Assembly: GCA_964634005.1 (NCBI GenBank)
Contig: CAZWKQ010000001.1
Span: 382,975-446,974, forward strand
Direction: 5' to 3'
Source: CAZWKQ01 sp964634005
GTDB lineage: Bacteria > Bacteroidota > Bacteroidia > Bacteroidales > JACABE01
DNA: 64,000 bases
Part shown: piece by piece, positions 1 through 8,188 of the stretch
Numbering within the stretch: the stretch's first letter is position 1
How the letters are laid out: each line of letters opens with the position of its first letter
Program-made: the position numbers and the translations under genes
Notes under the pieces: generated by a model
The model's database searches: none
Told to the model about the DNA's origin: nothing
What the model saw: the letters and a program-made list of their open reading frames with translations, nothing else

Positions 1-823
1 GAGTATCGCTTCTGTGAACATTACTGAATTTAAGTATAGCTTCTATACCGGGTCGCGGTTTCGAGTTTAACTGCTTCAACCCGTAAAAAGCCAACACTCT
101 ATTTTCTCCCGTAATCGGGACAATATCTGCAGCTATACTTATTGCAACAAGGTCAATAAATTTTTCTACCTCCTCAAAGTGAATATTATTAACAACAGCA
201 TAGGCTTGAATAAGTTTAAATCCTATGCCGCATCCCGAAAGTTCGGTATAAGGATATGTAGAATCGTTTCTTTTAGGATTTAATATGGCAATAGCCTCAG
301 GCATTTCGTTTCCCGGACGGTGATGGTCTCCAATGATAAAATCAATCCCTTTTGAATTAGCATATTTTATTTGCTCTGTTGCTTTTATTCCGCAATCTAA
401 GGCAATAACCAGCTTAAAATTGTTTTCCTTCGCAAAATCTATGCTTTTGAATGAAATTCCATAACCTTCGTTATACCTGTCGGGAATATAAAAATCAATA
501 TTTTCATAAAATTCTCTAAAAAACGAATATACTAATGCAACGGCACTTGTCCCGTCAACATCATAATCACCATAAATAAGAATTTTTTCATTCCCTAAGA
601 TAGCTTTCTTGATTCTCTCAACTGCTTTATCCATATCATTCATCAAAAAAGGATCGTGCAGATGTGTTAGTTTTGGTCTGAAAAAATCCTGTGCTTCCTT
701 GAAATTGTTAATATTTCGTTGAGCTAACAAATTTGCTAATGGAAAAGATATTTTAAGCTCTTCCTGCAATCTTTTGATTACTTCGGCATCCCCTTTTTTC
801 TTTAAAACCCACCTCTTTTCCAT
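1..823 (-). CDS. recJ: Single-stranded-DNA-specific exonuclease RecJ, N-terminal part
   Basis: The gene runs off the left edge of the window, so only about 274 N-terminal residues are visible; the full protein is usually near 570. The translation shows the DHH phosphoesterase hallmarks: GDYDVDGTSA at about residue 85 and GDHHRPG about 75 residues later, which carry the metal-binding aspartates and histidines. The family degrades single-stranded DNA 5' to 3' in mismatch repair and recombination and acts in the cytoplasm. The ATG at 821-823 gives the expected N-terminus (MEKRWVLKK). The next gene upstream lies 200 bp away and is also on the minus strand. Identification is firm; nothing unusual is seen in the visible part. 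Confidence 0.93.
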   Translation of the reverse strand, partial: MEKRWVLKKKGDAEVIKRLQEELKISFPLANLLAQRNINNFKEAQDFFRPKLTHLHDPFLMNDMDKAVERIKKAILGNEKILIYGDYDVDGTSAVALVYSFFREFYENIDFYIPDRYNEGYGISFKSIDFAKENNFKLVIALDCGIKATEQIKYANSKGIDFIIGDHHRPGNEMPEAIAILNPKRNDSTYPYTELSGCGIGFKLIQAYAVVNNIHFEEVEKFIDLVAISIAADIVPITGENRVLAFYGLKQLNSKPRPGIEAILKFSNVHRSDT

Positions 824-1022
824 TTACTCTAATTTATAATTTACTACCCGTTTGCTTTTACATTGAATATCAATATGCAAGCCATAATAATGACTTTTAA
901 TGGCAGTTAGAAATCAATTTTTAATTTGAAAACGCAAATTTAATAAAAAAAGGAGGATTTTTTTAATTATTAAAAATATTATTGGAATAATAATTTTATT
1001 TATTTATAAATCTGTTTTTCAG

Positions 1023-1985
1023 CTATTTAATGTTTATTTTTTCATTTAACCCATTTAAACGAATAATATCGAGTTCTTCCGGTAAGAAAAGTTTGGCTTT
1101 GTATAAATTAAAAAATTCATCACTTACACTTTGATTAAAAATCATTATATCATCAGAATTTATTGTAATTTTTACACCATTGTCAAACAAAATTCTTGCA
1201 GGGTGAGTTTCAAGACTTTTAACCCTTTTAAGCTTTAAATTACTTGTAGGGCAAATATTTAGCTGAATTTTATTTTCCATAAGCCACTTCATCACTTCGG
1301 TAGATTCGGAGGCTGAAATCCCGTGCTGTACTTCGTCTAATTCGAGAGTTTCAACAGTATATCTTACAGATTCGGCATCTCCGAATTCACCCGAATGACA
1401 TTTCAGCTTCATTCTGTTTTTCTTGGCTAATTTGAATATTTTTTTGTACTCTTTTGCATCCCTGAATAACTCATCTCCATAAATATCAATTGATTTGAAA
1501 TAGCTACTTTCAATACATGGAACAACGTATTTCTCGGCTTCAGATATTTCTAAATTCCTGCTAATACCTATTTCGGGATTAAACCTGACATTAACCGTCG
1601 AATTCTTGTATATTTGGTCAATTACACCGATAAATTTTTCGATATCAAAAGAATATAAACTTAAAAACATAGCATCAATGCTCATTTCAAGTTTTGTTAT
1701 ACCGTCTTCTTCAGCCTGAAGAAATGCCAGCATTAATGCTTTTTGGAAACCATCCTCGGTAAGAATTATGTTTCTTAAATTATCAATGATATATTTGTTC
1801 ATTTCACTTATATCATTCATAAATTCGGGAGGCGGAGGTAATGAAACCTGCATTTCACGGCAAAACGACGAAAACCTGCTCGCCAAAAGAGCATGAGAAT
1901 GCAAATCGGATTTGGGAATTTTCTTTAATAGATCGGTTTTATTAAAAACAAGAGCATTAATAAAACCCTGCGAATCACCATTCAT
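1023..1985 (-). CDS. Adenosine deaminase family amidohydrolase
   Basis: A 320-residue protein with the ordered motifs of the adenosine/adenine deaminase superfamily: SDLHSHA near residue 25 (metal-binding HxH), CHSGE near 197 (the usual HAGE, catalytic Glu), VQHGI near 220, CPTSN near 246 and NSDD near 278 (metal-binding Asp). The family hydrolyses a purine amino group using a bound zinc. The substrate could be adenosine, adenine or another aminopurine; SDLHSH instead of the common ELHxHL and CHSGE instead of HAGE suggest a divergent subgroup. Its start overlaps the stop of the upstream DUF4468 gene by 11 nt, so the two are probably co-transcribed. Confidence 0.8.
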   Translation of the reverse strand: MNGDSQGFINALVFNKTDLLKKIPKSDLHSHALLASRFSSFCREMQVSLPPPPEFMNDISEMNKYIIDNLRNIILTEDGFQKALMLAFLQAEEDGITKLEMSIDAMFLSLYSFDIEKFIGVIDQIYKNSTVNVRFNPEIGISRNLEISEAEKYVVPCIESSYFKSIDIYGDELFRDAKEYKKIFKLAKKNRMKLKCHSGEFGDAESVRYTVETLELDEVQHGISASESTEVMKWLMENKIQLNICPTSNLKLKRVKSLETHPARILFDNGVKITINSDDIMIFNQSVSDEFFNLYKAKLFLPEELDIIRLNGLNEKINIK

Positions 1986-2523
1986 CTTTAATTATTTTCT
2001 TTGCCGGCATAGCAGCTTTAAGCGATTCTATCAGTTTACGTATATGATTATCAATTATTCTGAGGTAATCATCCCAAAGTGGAGAATAACCAGGATTTTT
2101 GGGGTCTAACCAATTTTCTACCGCATACCTCGATTTATCCTTTAAATAAAAATTGGTAAACTTATACCTGTATTTGTTGTCTTTAAACTGCAAAATAAAT
2201 GTATATTCAACCAAGCCGGTTTTAATTGTATTTCCGTCTTTATCAATGTAATACATCTGAATTCGATGCTGCCCTTCAATTTCGCCATTAACAGCATCGC
2301 GAATTCTGGTTACCTCAGCGGGATTTTTATAATTGGCATTTATCCATTCAATTCCTCTTTTATACAATTCATCTTTGGTACCGGTTTCGTTCACTACTCC
2401 TATATATGTTATTAGTTTTGTATTTGTATCAACCGGTATTCTTGCTCTCAAAGTATCCTGAGAAAACAATTTAACTGAATTAAAAGCTATCGATATTAAT
2501 ATTAAACAAACAATTTTCTTCAT
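1975..2523 (-). CDS. DUF4468-type secreted protein
   Basis: A 182-residue protein starting MKKIVCLIL, with a Sec signal peptide ending near LFSQ, so probably periplasmic. The body (ARIPVDTNTKLITYIGVV, later DELYKRGIEWINANY and YTFILQFKDNKYRYKFTNF) matches my recollection of DUF4468, a Bacteroidota family with a TBP-like fold and no known function. A longer reading frame begins at 2577, but the ATG at 2523 is preferred because the signal peptide starts there and a TAnnTTTG promoter element lies between the two start codons (2546-2553). The stop overlaps the downstream deaminase-like gene. No catalytic motif is visible. Confidence 0.7.
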   Translation of the reverse strand: MKKIVCLILISIAFNSVKLFSQDTLRARIPVDTNTKLITYIGVVNETGTKDELYKRGIEWINANYKNPAEVTRIRDAVNGEIEGQHRIQMYYIDKDGNTIKTGLVEYTFILQFKDNKYRYKFTNFYLKDKSRYAVENWLDPKNPGYSPLWDDYLRIIDNHIRKLIESLKAAMPAKKIIKDEW

Positions 2524-2545
2524 TTTTAAATTATTTTTTAATTCA

Positions 2546-2553
2546 CAAAAATA
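2546..2553 (-). promoter_or_regulatory. Bacteroidota -7 promoter element (TATTTTTG)
   Basis: The minus strand reads TATTTTTG, a perfect TAnnTTTG. It lies 23 nt before the ATG at 2523 and would start transcription near 2540, which excludes the longer start at 2577. No clear -33 box is seen at the usual distance. Confidence 0.5.
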
Positions 2554-2710
2554 CAAATTTTCATTATCAAATATCATGCAAATAGGTAATAAACTTTGAT
2601 AGATTTTTCATTTTAAAGCTTGATTTTTCGAAAATTACAAAAAAGGATAATTTTTCAAAAGATGATTTTGAATTAAAAAAGCTTAATAATCAGGTATATT
2701 TTAAAACATA

Positions 2711-2742
2711 TTGAATTTGTCGTTTAAATTTATTTACTTTTG
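2711..2742 (+). promoter_or_regulatory. Promoter for CPBP gene (TTG-N21-TACTTTTG)
   Basis: TACTTTTG at 2735-2742 matches the -7 consensus TAnnTTTG, and a TTG at 2711-2713 sits 21 nt upstream. The ATG follows 33 nt after the -7 element. Confidence 0.5.
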
Positions 2743-2775
2743 TCGGTAGTTTGTTCAATTTATCTTTAATAATTT

Positions 2776-3729
2776 ATGTTTAAAAGAACTTTATTCCTGA
2801 AGAATCTCAGCGTTCCCGTTCAAATAATGATGCTGTTGATGTTCATCATTATATCGGGTTTTATTATAAGTATAATCGGGATTTTAATTACAATCCCTTT
2901 CGGGGGAAATAATCTTTTGACTAATGGAAAAGAATTTGATATTTTATCGAATATTAATCTTTCAAAGTTTTTGCAGATAGTAAATCATTTGGGGCTTTTT
3001 CTTATACCTTCCCTCCTTTTTGTATATTTTTTGAGCCGAAATCCCAAAGGATATTTAAAACTGGATAAAAAACCGCATATATTTTCGCTTGTTGCCGGAT
3101 TACTTATAATGATTATATCAATGCCTTTTATTAATTGGCTATTATCATTAAATCAGTCTTTTCACTTACCCGAATCGATGTCGGGAATAGAAAATTGGAT
3201 GAGGGTTTCAGAAGAAAGAGCAGCTTATTTAACTGATGTTTTCCTAAATGTGAATACTATTGGCGGATTATTGCTTAATATATTAATGATTGCAGTGATA
3301 CCGGCTATTGGAGAAGAAATTCTTTTCAGAGGTATTTTAATGAAATTGTTAAAAAATTGGCTTGGAAATATTCATATTGCAATAATTATTTCGGCTATTG
3401 TTTTTAGTGCAGCTCATTTGCAATTTTTCGGTTTTTTGCCAAGAGTTGTTCTTGGATTGATTTTAGGATATCTTTTCTACATAACCCGAAATTTGTGGAT
3501 TGCCATTGCAGCTCATTTTGTAAACAATGCCTTTGCAGTAATGGTAGCTTTTTTAAATATTAAATATAAGTTGTCTTCAGATATTGAAAAATTCGGGAGC
3601 AATAATGACGATTATCCTGTAATAATTTTTAGCTTATTGCTGACTATAGTTATTATTTTTAGTATAAACCAAAGAGAAAGAAAGTTTAAAGCCATAAGCT
3701 TTAGAAAAACAAAGGAGGAAGAATTTTAA
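2776..3729 (+). CDS. CPBP family intramembrane metalloprotease
   Basis: A 317-residue polytopic membrane protein with about eight hydrophobic segments. The CPBP/CAAX-protease (Abi) motifs are present in order: PAIGEEILFRGIL near residue 176 (EExxxR), FSAAHLQFFGF near 212 and IAAHFVNN near 245 (second and third metal-binding sites). The family includes the glutamic-type protease Rce1, bacteriocin-immunity proteins and membrane scaffolds; the substrate here cannot be told from sequence. It stands alone, has its own promoter, and converges on the ExbD operon with a strong hairpin between them. The basic C-terminus is probably cytoplasmic. Confidence 0.88.
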   Translation: MFKRTLFLKNLSVPVQIMMLLMFIIISGFIISIIGILITIPFGGNNLLTNGKEFDILSNINLSKFLQIVNHLGLFLIPSLLFVYFLSRNPKGYLKLDKKPHIFSLVAGLLIMIISMPFINWLLSLNQSFHLPESMSGIENWMRVSEERAAYLTDVFLNVNTIGGLLLNILMIAVIPAIGEEILFRGILMKLLKNWLGNIHIAIIISAIVFSAAHLQFFGFLPRVVLGLILGYLFYITRNLWIAIAAHFVNNAFAVMVAFLNIKYKLSSDIEKFGSNNDDYPVIIFSLLLTIVIIFSINQRERKFKAISFRKTKEEEF

Positions 3730-3741
3730 ATTCTTCCTCCT
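3713..3741. terminator. Terminator hairpin overlapping the CPBP stop codon
   Basis: A perfect inverted repeat with 14-nt arms (AGGAGGAAGAATTT and its complement) around one central base. It spans the last codons and stop of the CPBP gene and ends 29 bp before the ExbD stop. The T-rich stretch is on the minus-strand side, so it should terminate the ExbD operon best and may also stop CPBP transcripts. Confidence 0.65.
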
Positions 3742-3769
3742 CAGAATATATTATTCGAAAAAATCTATT

Positions 3770-4240
3770 TTATTCTTCCGATTTTTTAGCTTTACGTGTA
3801 GAATAGTTTATTTTGAAAGCAGAAACCTGTCTGAGTTCTTGTTTAATATCGGTAATGATACCCATCTTAGTTTCACCGTCAACTTTCAAAGATGTTGTTA
3901 GTAATGGTCTGTCGGCTTCGTTTCTTGCAGCTTTTTCTTTTTCTATAAATTCGCGAATATCGGAAACATTAGCATATTGATCGTTAAGCTGAATGCGAGG
4001 TTCAGTACCATAAATTTGTGGTTTGGTAGGTGGACCTACATAAATGAAACTAACCAATGATTTTTTTTCAAGTTTTTGAACTTCGGTGGCTTGAGGAGCT
4101 TTAATTTTTACATATAAAGTGCTTTCCCTCATTGTTGTAATAACCATAAAGAAGAATAAAAACATGAAAATAATATCAGACATCGAACCGGTGTTAATGC
4201 CCGGAACACTATTACTTCCTTTCTTTTTAAAACGTGCCAT
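3770..4240 (-). CDS. exbD: ExbD/TolR family biopolymer transport protein (second copy)
   Basis: A 156-residue protein with a short cytoplasmic N-terminus, one membrane helix near residues 22-38 (SDIIFMFLFFFMVITTM, including the conserved proton-path Asp) and a periplasmic remainder. This is the ExbD/TolR layout: it couples the proton gradient through an ExbB/TolQ pentamer to outer-membrane energisation. Its ATG overlaps the stop of the preceding exbD by one base (TAATG), so the two are translationally coupled. The two ExbD proteins differ in their periplasmic halves, as is common in Bacteroidota operons that encode two. It could serve TonB-dependent uptake or a Tol-like role. Confidence 0.9.
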   Translation of the reverse strand: MARFKKKGSNSVPGINTGSMSDIIFMFLFFFMVITTMRESTLYVKIKAPQATEVQKLEKKSLVSFIYVGPPTKPQIYGTEPRIQLNDQYANVSDIREFIEKEKAARNEADRPLLTTSLKVDGETKMGIITDIKQELRQVSAFKINYSTRKAKKSEE

Positions 4241-4815
4241 TATTTTTTCCCTCCTACATCTTTAGGTTCAGCTTCAGAAATACTAACAGGAATTGCTTTT
4301 TGTATAGCTTCACGTTTTTGTTCCTCTTTTAAATCATCGAATTTTTTTCCGAATTTTTCTTTCGACAATTTATCACGAAGTTCATTAACAGCAGCAGTTA
4401 GCTCGTTCTGAACCTGAATATACATATTATAAGAAGTACCTCTATCGTTTTGAAGTGAAATAACTCCTTTTGATACCTCAACATTACCTAAAAGATCAAT
4501 ATATTTTACTGTTTTTTCGGGAAGGCTTTCAGAATTGTAAGGATTAGCAAGAAATTCCTTGGCTTTATCCTTAAGAGTTCTTATATCTCCCGGTTCACCA
4601 TTGACTAAAAGCTGGTCGTTAGCATTAACAAGTACAGTAAAAATATTACGTTTTTTTATCTCAGGCGGCTTCTGGGTAGGATCGGGTGGCGGAGGTAATC
4701 TTCTTGTTATACCCATATCCGTATCTATCGAAGATGTTAGAAGGAAAAAGGTAAGCAACAAGAATGAAATATCTGCCATTGACCCTGAATTTATTTCCGG
4801 AATTTTCTTTGCCAT
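4240..4815 (-). CDS. exbD: ExbD/TolR family biopolymer transport protein (first copy)
   Basis: A 191-residue protein that begins with a conserved stretch (NSGSMADISFLLLTFFLLTS, residues 9-28) holding the single membrane helix and the key Asp. The following PPPPDPTQKPPEIKKRN is a proline-rich periplasmic linker. The C-terminal half has an ExbD-like periplasmic domain (VLVNANDQLLVNGEP) and a charged tail. It lies between a small membrane protein and the second exbD in an ExbB-first operon, and shares a TAATG junction with the latter. Role: stator-type partner of ExbB in proton-driven energisation of the outer membrane. Confidence 0.9.
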   Translation of the reverse strand: MAKKIPEINSGSMADISFLLLTFFLLTSSIDTDMGITRRLPPPPDPTQKPPEIKKRNIFTVLVNANDQLLVNGEPGDIRTLKDKAKEFLANPYNSESLPEKTVKYIDLLGNVEVSKGVISLQNDRGTSYNMYIQVQNELTAAVNELRDKLSKEKFGKKFDDLKEEQKREAIQKAIPVSISEAEPKDVGGKK

Positions 4816-4824
4816 AAGTATTCT

Positions 4825-5160
4825 TTATTTAATCATTTTAGATATTGCCGCATATGCAGCTGTAAGAATAACTAAAATAAACATAACATAAGTCAAAATC
4901 AAACCACTTCCGATAAGTTTCGATAATCCATAATCAGTACCTGTTTTCTCAAAAACAACCTGACTAACATCGGTTGAAGAAGACATTAGGTACGATATTA
5001 TAAATACAACGATTAAACCTATAACGCCGAATAAAGTTGATTTGGACTTTTTTATATTAACTAAAAGGAATTTTATTGAAAACCCAACTAACGTCAGCAG
5101 TGCAATCCCTAATAGCGAATATGTTACTATTAATCCAATATTAATAAATACATTTTCCAT
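4825..5160 (-). CDS. Small three-helix membrane protein of the ExbB/ExbD operon
   Basis: A 111-residue protein with three hydrophobic segments (about residues 8-30, 41-60 and 84-104) and no cytoplasmic domain of note. I do not recognise a named family with certainty; a protein of this size and position between ExbB and ExbD is common in Bacteroidota. Its constant position (15 bp from the ExbB stop, 9 bp before exbD) suggests an accessory subunit of the same motor complex. This is inferred from context only. Confidence 0.65.
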   Translation of the reverse strand: MENVFINIGLIVTYSLLGIALLTLVGFSIKFLLVNIKKSKSTLFGVIGLIVVFIISYLMSSSTDVSQVVFEKTGTDYGLSKLIGSGLILTYVMFILVILTAAYAAISKMIK

Positions 5161-5175
5161 AGTTAGTTGATGTTT

Positions 5176-6015
5176 TTATTTTTTATGTAAATGTTTTACA
5201 ATAATATCCATGAAAGAAATACTTGCATCTTCCATAGTGTTAACAATACCTTCAATTTTATTAACCAGGTAGTTGAAGAAAATTTGTAAAATAATAGCTA
5301 CGATAAGACCGAAAACGGTTGTTAAAAGAGCTACCTTCATACCACCTGCAACAACTGTTGGAGAAATGTCACCGGCTTGTTCAATTGAGTCAAAAGCTTG
5401 AACCATCCCTACAACTGTACCCAAGAACCCAAGCATAGGTGCTAAAGCTATAAATAAGCCTATCCATGATAAGTTTCTCTCCAAACGTGCCATTTGAACT
5501 CCACCGTAAGATACGATAGATTTTTCGATAATTTCTAAACCTTCGTCAAATCTGTCGAGACCTTGATAGAATATGCTGGCAACAGGACCACGAGTATTTT
5601 TGCACAATTCTTTTGCAGCATTAACACCTCCGTTATTTAAAGCATTTTCAACTCCATTAAGAAGTTTTTCGGTATTAGTAGTTGCAAGATTTAAGTAAAT
5701 AATTCTCTCAACAACTAAAGCTAACCCTAATATCAACACTAAAAGAATAGGAGTCATCCAGCCTGCACCCCCTTGAATGAACTTTTCTTTCAAAACTTGG
5801 TGAAACGACTTTCCTTCATCAACATTAGCCGTAAGAGCTGTTGTATCAGCACTTGGTTGTACTTCTGATACAGCACTATCTTGTGTAGCTTTTGCTGAAG
5901 TATCAGAAACTTTTTCAGTTTTGGTATCGGCTTTTTGTGCCTGTGCATATAGTGCCTGAGTGGCAACAAATGTTAGCATTCCTGCAATTGTAAATAAAGC
6001 AATTAATTTTTTCAT
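5176..6015 (-). CDS. exbB: MotA/TolQ/ExbB proton channel family protein
   Basis: A 279-residue protein with an extra N-terminal region: a signal-like segment (residues 1-24), then about 50 Ser/Thr/Ala/Asp-rich residues, before the channel core. The core has a helix near 88-110 (PILLVLILGLALVVERIIYL), a cytoplasmic loop, and two helices near 185-205 and 225-250, including GWIGLF-like and LAPMLGFLGTVVGMVQAF, the family signature. It forms the pentameric channel that uses proton flow to drive ExbD/TonB or Tol-type partners. First gene of a four-gene operon with the small membrane protein and two exbD genes. Such an N-terminal extension is frequent in Bacteroidota ExbB proteins. Confidence 0.9.
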   Translation of the reverse strand: MKKLIALFTIAGMLTFVATQALYAQAQKADTKTEKVSDTSAKATQDSAVSEVQPSADTTALTANVDEGKSFHQVLKEKFIQGGAGWMTPILLVLILGLALVVERIIYLNLATTNTEKLLNGVENALNNGGVNAAKELCKNTRGPVASIFYQGLDRFDEGLEIIEKSIVSYGGVQMARLERNLSWIGLFIALAPMLGFLGTVVGMVQAFDSIEQAGDISPTVVAGGMKVALLTTVFGLIVAIILQIFFNYLVNKIEGIVNTMEDASISFMDIIVKHLHKK

Positions 6016-6091
6016 GGTTAATTTTTAATTGATTTTTGTTTTATTTTATTGTTAATTAATAATTTATTGAATTCTACATTATTTAATAAGC

Positions 6092-6184
6092 TGGCGGAGA
6101 GGGTGGGATTCGAACCCACGATTCCGTTCCACACGGAATACACACTTTCCAGGCGTGCGCCTTCGACCACTCGGCCACCTATCC
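6092..6184 (-). tRNA. tRNA-Ser (anticodon GGA)
   Basis: The minus strand folds as a class II tRNA. The acceptor is GGATAGG paired with CCTCTCC (one mismatch at 4-69), the anticodon loop is CTGGAAA giving GGA, there is a long variable arm with a stem around ATTCCGTGTGGAACGGAAT, and the T arm is GTGGGTTCGAATCCCAC. The 3' CCA is encoded (6092-6094). It is monocistronic and lies between the ExbB operon and the asparaginase gene. Confidence 0.95.
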
Positions 6185-6325
6185 AAAAAACCATTTATTC
6201 TAATACAGTTTTCAATTATTTTTTTGACCGCTAAATTACAAAAAAAATAGATTGATATTAAAAAAGTTTTTTTTAAATTTATCAAATAGCGTTTTTTTTC
6301 TGTTTTTATTGTGCTTGTTTTAAAA

Positions 6326-7354
6326 TTAATTAGTTAGCTCTCCCCTCAGAGGTTTTTGAAGCAATTGCTTAATTTCTTCCAAAGTAAAATTGCCGCCCAG
6401 TAAAAACATAAGTTTTGATATTGCCGATTCTGTGGTAATATCAAAACCTCCAACAACACCTATCCTTCCTAAATCGAGACTTGTTTCATATTTCCCGATT
6501 TCTACACTTCCTGATTTACATTGTGTTACATTGAAAATAATAATATTTTTTTCTATTGCTTCTTTAAGTGCTTCTATAAACCATTTATCGGTAGGGGCAT
6601 TTCCCGAACCATAAGTCTCTAAAACTACTGCTTTTAATCCATTTATTGAAAGTACACTCCTTACTACATTTTCTGTTATTCCCGGAAATAATTTCAATAT
6701 TGCAACATTATTATCAAGCTTATAGTGGACTTTTAACTTTTTAAAATTCGGTTTTAAAATAAGTTGTTCGTTATATTTAATATGTACTCCTACATCTGCC
6801 AAGTTAGGATAATTGCCCGAAAGAAATGCATCGAAATTTTCGGCAGTAAACTTGCTTGTTCTGTTTCCTCTATATAACTTATTTTCGAAACAAATACATA
6901 CTTCAGGTACCTTAGGAGTATCGTCTTCCTTTGCTGCAGCTATTTCTATTGAATTTATTATATTGTCTCTTCCGTCTGTTCTTACAACCCCCAATGGTAG
7001 CTGAGAGCCTGTAAGAATTACGGGTTTATTAAGGTTTTCTAACATAAAACTCAATATAGACGCTGTGTATGACATAGTATCAGTACCATGTAGTACTACA
7101 AAACCGTCATATAATTCATAATTTTCTTCTATGACTCCGGCAAGTTTTACCCAAAATTCAGGTTTTACATTTGATGAATCAATCAAAGGATCGAAGGAAA
7201 TATAATCTAGTTTACAATTGAAATTTTTTAATATCGGTATAGATTGGTAAAGCAAATCCATATTAATAGGATGAAGTGCTCCGGTTTCACGATCTTTTAT
7301 CATCCCTATAGTTCCACCGGTATATATTACCAATATAGCTGTTCTGTTTCCCAT
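6326..7354 (-). CDS. ansA: Type I L-asparaginase
   Basis: A 342-residue cytoplasmic enzyme that hydrolyses L-asparagine to aspartate and ammonia. Both catalytic threonine motifs are present: VIYTGGTIGM at residues 9-18 and LHGTDTMSYTAS near 89-100. The length and the absence of a signal peptide fit the type I (AnsA, cytoplasmic) group rather than the secreted type II. The TatD gene ends upstream of its start with 6 bp between, so the two are probably one transcript in the order tatD-ansA. Nothing unusual is seen. Confidence 0.93.
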   Translation of the reverse strand: MGNRTAILVIYTGGTIGMIKDRETGALHPINMDLLYQSIPILKNFNCKLDYISFDPLIDSSNVKPEFWVKLAGVIEENYELYDGFVVLHGTDTMSYTASILSFMLENLNKPVILTGSQLPLGVVRTDGRDNIINSIEIAAAKEDDTPKVPEVCICFENKLYRGNRTSKFTAENFDAFLSGNYPNLADVGVHIKYNEQLILKPNFKKLKVHYKLDNNVAILKLFPGITENVVRSVLSINGLKAVVLETYGSGNAPTDKWFIEALKEAIEKNIIIFNVTQCKSGSVEIGKYETSLDLGRIGVVGGFDITTESAISKLMFLLGGNFTLEEIKQLLQKPLRGELTN

Positions 7355-7360
7355 TATAAA

Positions 7361-8131
7361 TTAAAAATTAAATAGTCTTCTGGCGTTGTTTGTGGTAATT
7401 TCGGCTACTTCTTCTACAGATATCTTTTTTAACTCTGATATTTTTCGGGCAATATAAACCAAAAAAGAACTTTCGTTTCTTTTTCCTCTAAATGGTGAAG
7501 GTGTTAGATACGGGGAATCAGTTTCTAAAATAATATTATCTAAATCAATATGAGCCAATACTTTATCTAATCCGGAATTTTTAAACGTAACTACCCCTCC
7601 TATTCCTAACAAAAAACCCATATCGATTATATCAATGGCTTCTTCGTATGTGCCTCCAAAACAATGAAATACACCTTTAAGTTTATTGTTGGTATTGACT
7701 TTCTTTACCATTTCTATAGTTTCGGAAAGTGAGCTTCTTGAATGAATAGACACGGGTAAATTAAGTTCCATGGCTAATTCTAACTGGAATTTCAGCGCAT
7801 ATTCTTGTTCGGCTTTAAATGATAAATCCCAATATAAATCAATTCCAATTTCTCCTATGGCAAAATATTTGTTTAATATTGCCTCTCTCCTCATAATTTC
7901 GCACTCTTCCAAATAATTTTCTTTTACAGAAGTAGGATGCAAGCCTATCATTGGAAACATTATATCCTTATACTTATTACATAAGGAGTTCATTGGCACT
8001 ATTGTGCTGCTGTCGATATTCGGCAGCAGAAAATAACCAACTTTGTTTTCTATTGCCCTTTCTATAACTTGCTGAATATCTTCGTTATATTCATCAAGAT
8101 AAAGGTGAGTGTGAGTGTCTGTAAGTATCAT
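7361..8131 (-). CDS. tatD: TatD family metal-dependent hydrolase/DNase
   Basis: A 256-residue TIM-barrel amidohydrolase. The N-terminal TDTHTHLY (residues 4-11) gives the metal HxH, GEIGIDLYWD (about 92-101) gives the metal-bridging Glu and Asp, SIHSRSS and VFHCFGG supply further metal histidines, and LETDSPYLTP (about 201-210) is the C-terminal signature. The family has 3'-exonuclease and AP-endonuclease activity and is cytoplasmic. Divergent from the GT9 gene; a perfect -7 element ends 5 bp before its ATG, so the transcript may be leaderless. Followed at 6 bp by ansA. Confidence 0.93.
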   Translation of the reverse strand: MILTDTHTHLYLDEYNEDIQQVIERAIENKVGYFLLPNIDSSTIVPMNSLCNKYKDIMFPMIGLHPTSVKENYLEECEIMRREAILNKYFAIGEIGIDLYWDLSFKAEQEYALKFQLELAMELNLPVSIHSRSSLSETIEMVKKVNTNNKLKGVFHCFGGTYEEAIDIIDMGFLLGIGGVVTFKNSGLDKVLAHIDLDNIILETDSPYLTPSPFRGKRNESSFLVYIARKISELKKISVEEVAEITTNNARRLFNF

Positions 8132-8135
8132 ATTG

Positions 8136-8143
8136 CAAAAATA
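8136..8143 (-). promoter_or_regulatory. -7 promoter element for tatD-ansA (TATTTTTG)
   Basis: The minus strand reads TATTTTTG, five bases before the tatD ATG. A start point about six bases downstream would fall at or inside the start codon, so either the mRNA is leaderless or this match is fortuitous. Confidence 0.4.
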
Positions 8144-8168
8144 GAAGATTTTTTAAATTAATAATTTA

Positions 8169-8176
8169 TAATTTTG
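8169..8176 (+). promoter_or_regulatory. -7 promoter element for the GT9 gene (TAATTTTG)
   Basis: A perfect TAnnTTTG that ends 12 bp before the TTG start codon at 8189, giving a predicted leader of about 6 nt. No -33 box is seen at 19-21 nt. Confidence 0.45.
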
Positions 8177-8188
8177 TAAAAAAAAATT

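Noticed and set aside
107..120. TCCCG-TAAT-CGGGA palindrome inside recJ
   Set aside because: The spacer is four bases instead of six, and the sequence encodes the conserved PITGE segment of RecJ, so it is explained by the protein and not counted with the hairpin family.
2524..2577. Longer start for the DUF4468 gene
   Set aside because: A promoter element lies between this start and the signal peptide start, so the longer form would not be transcribed from it.
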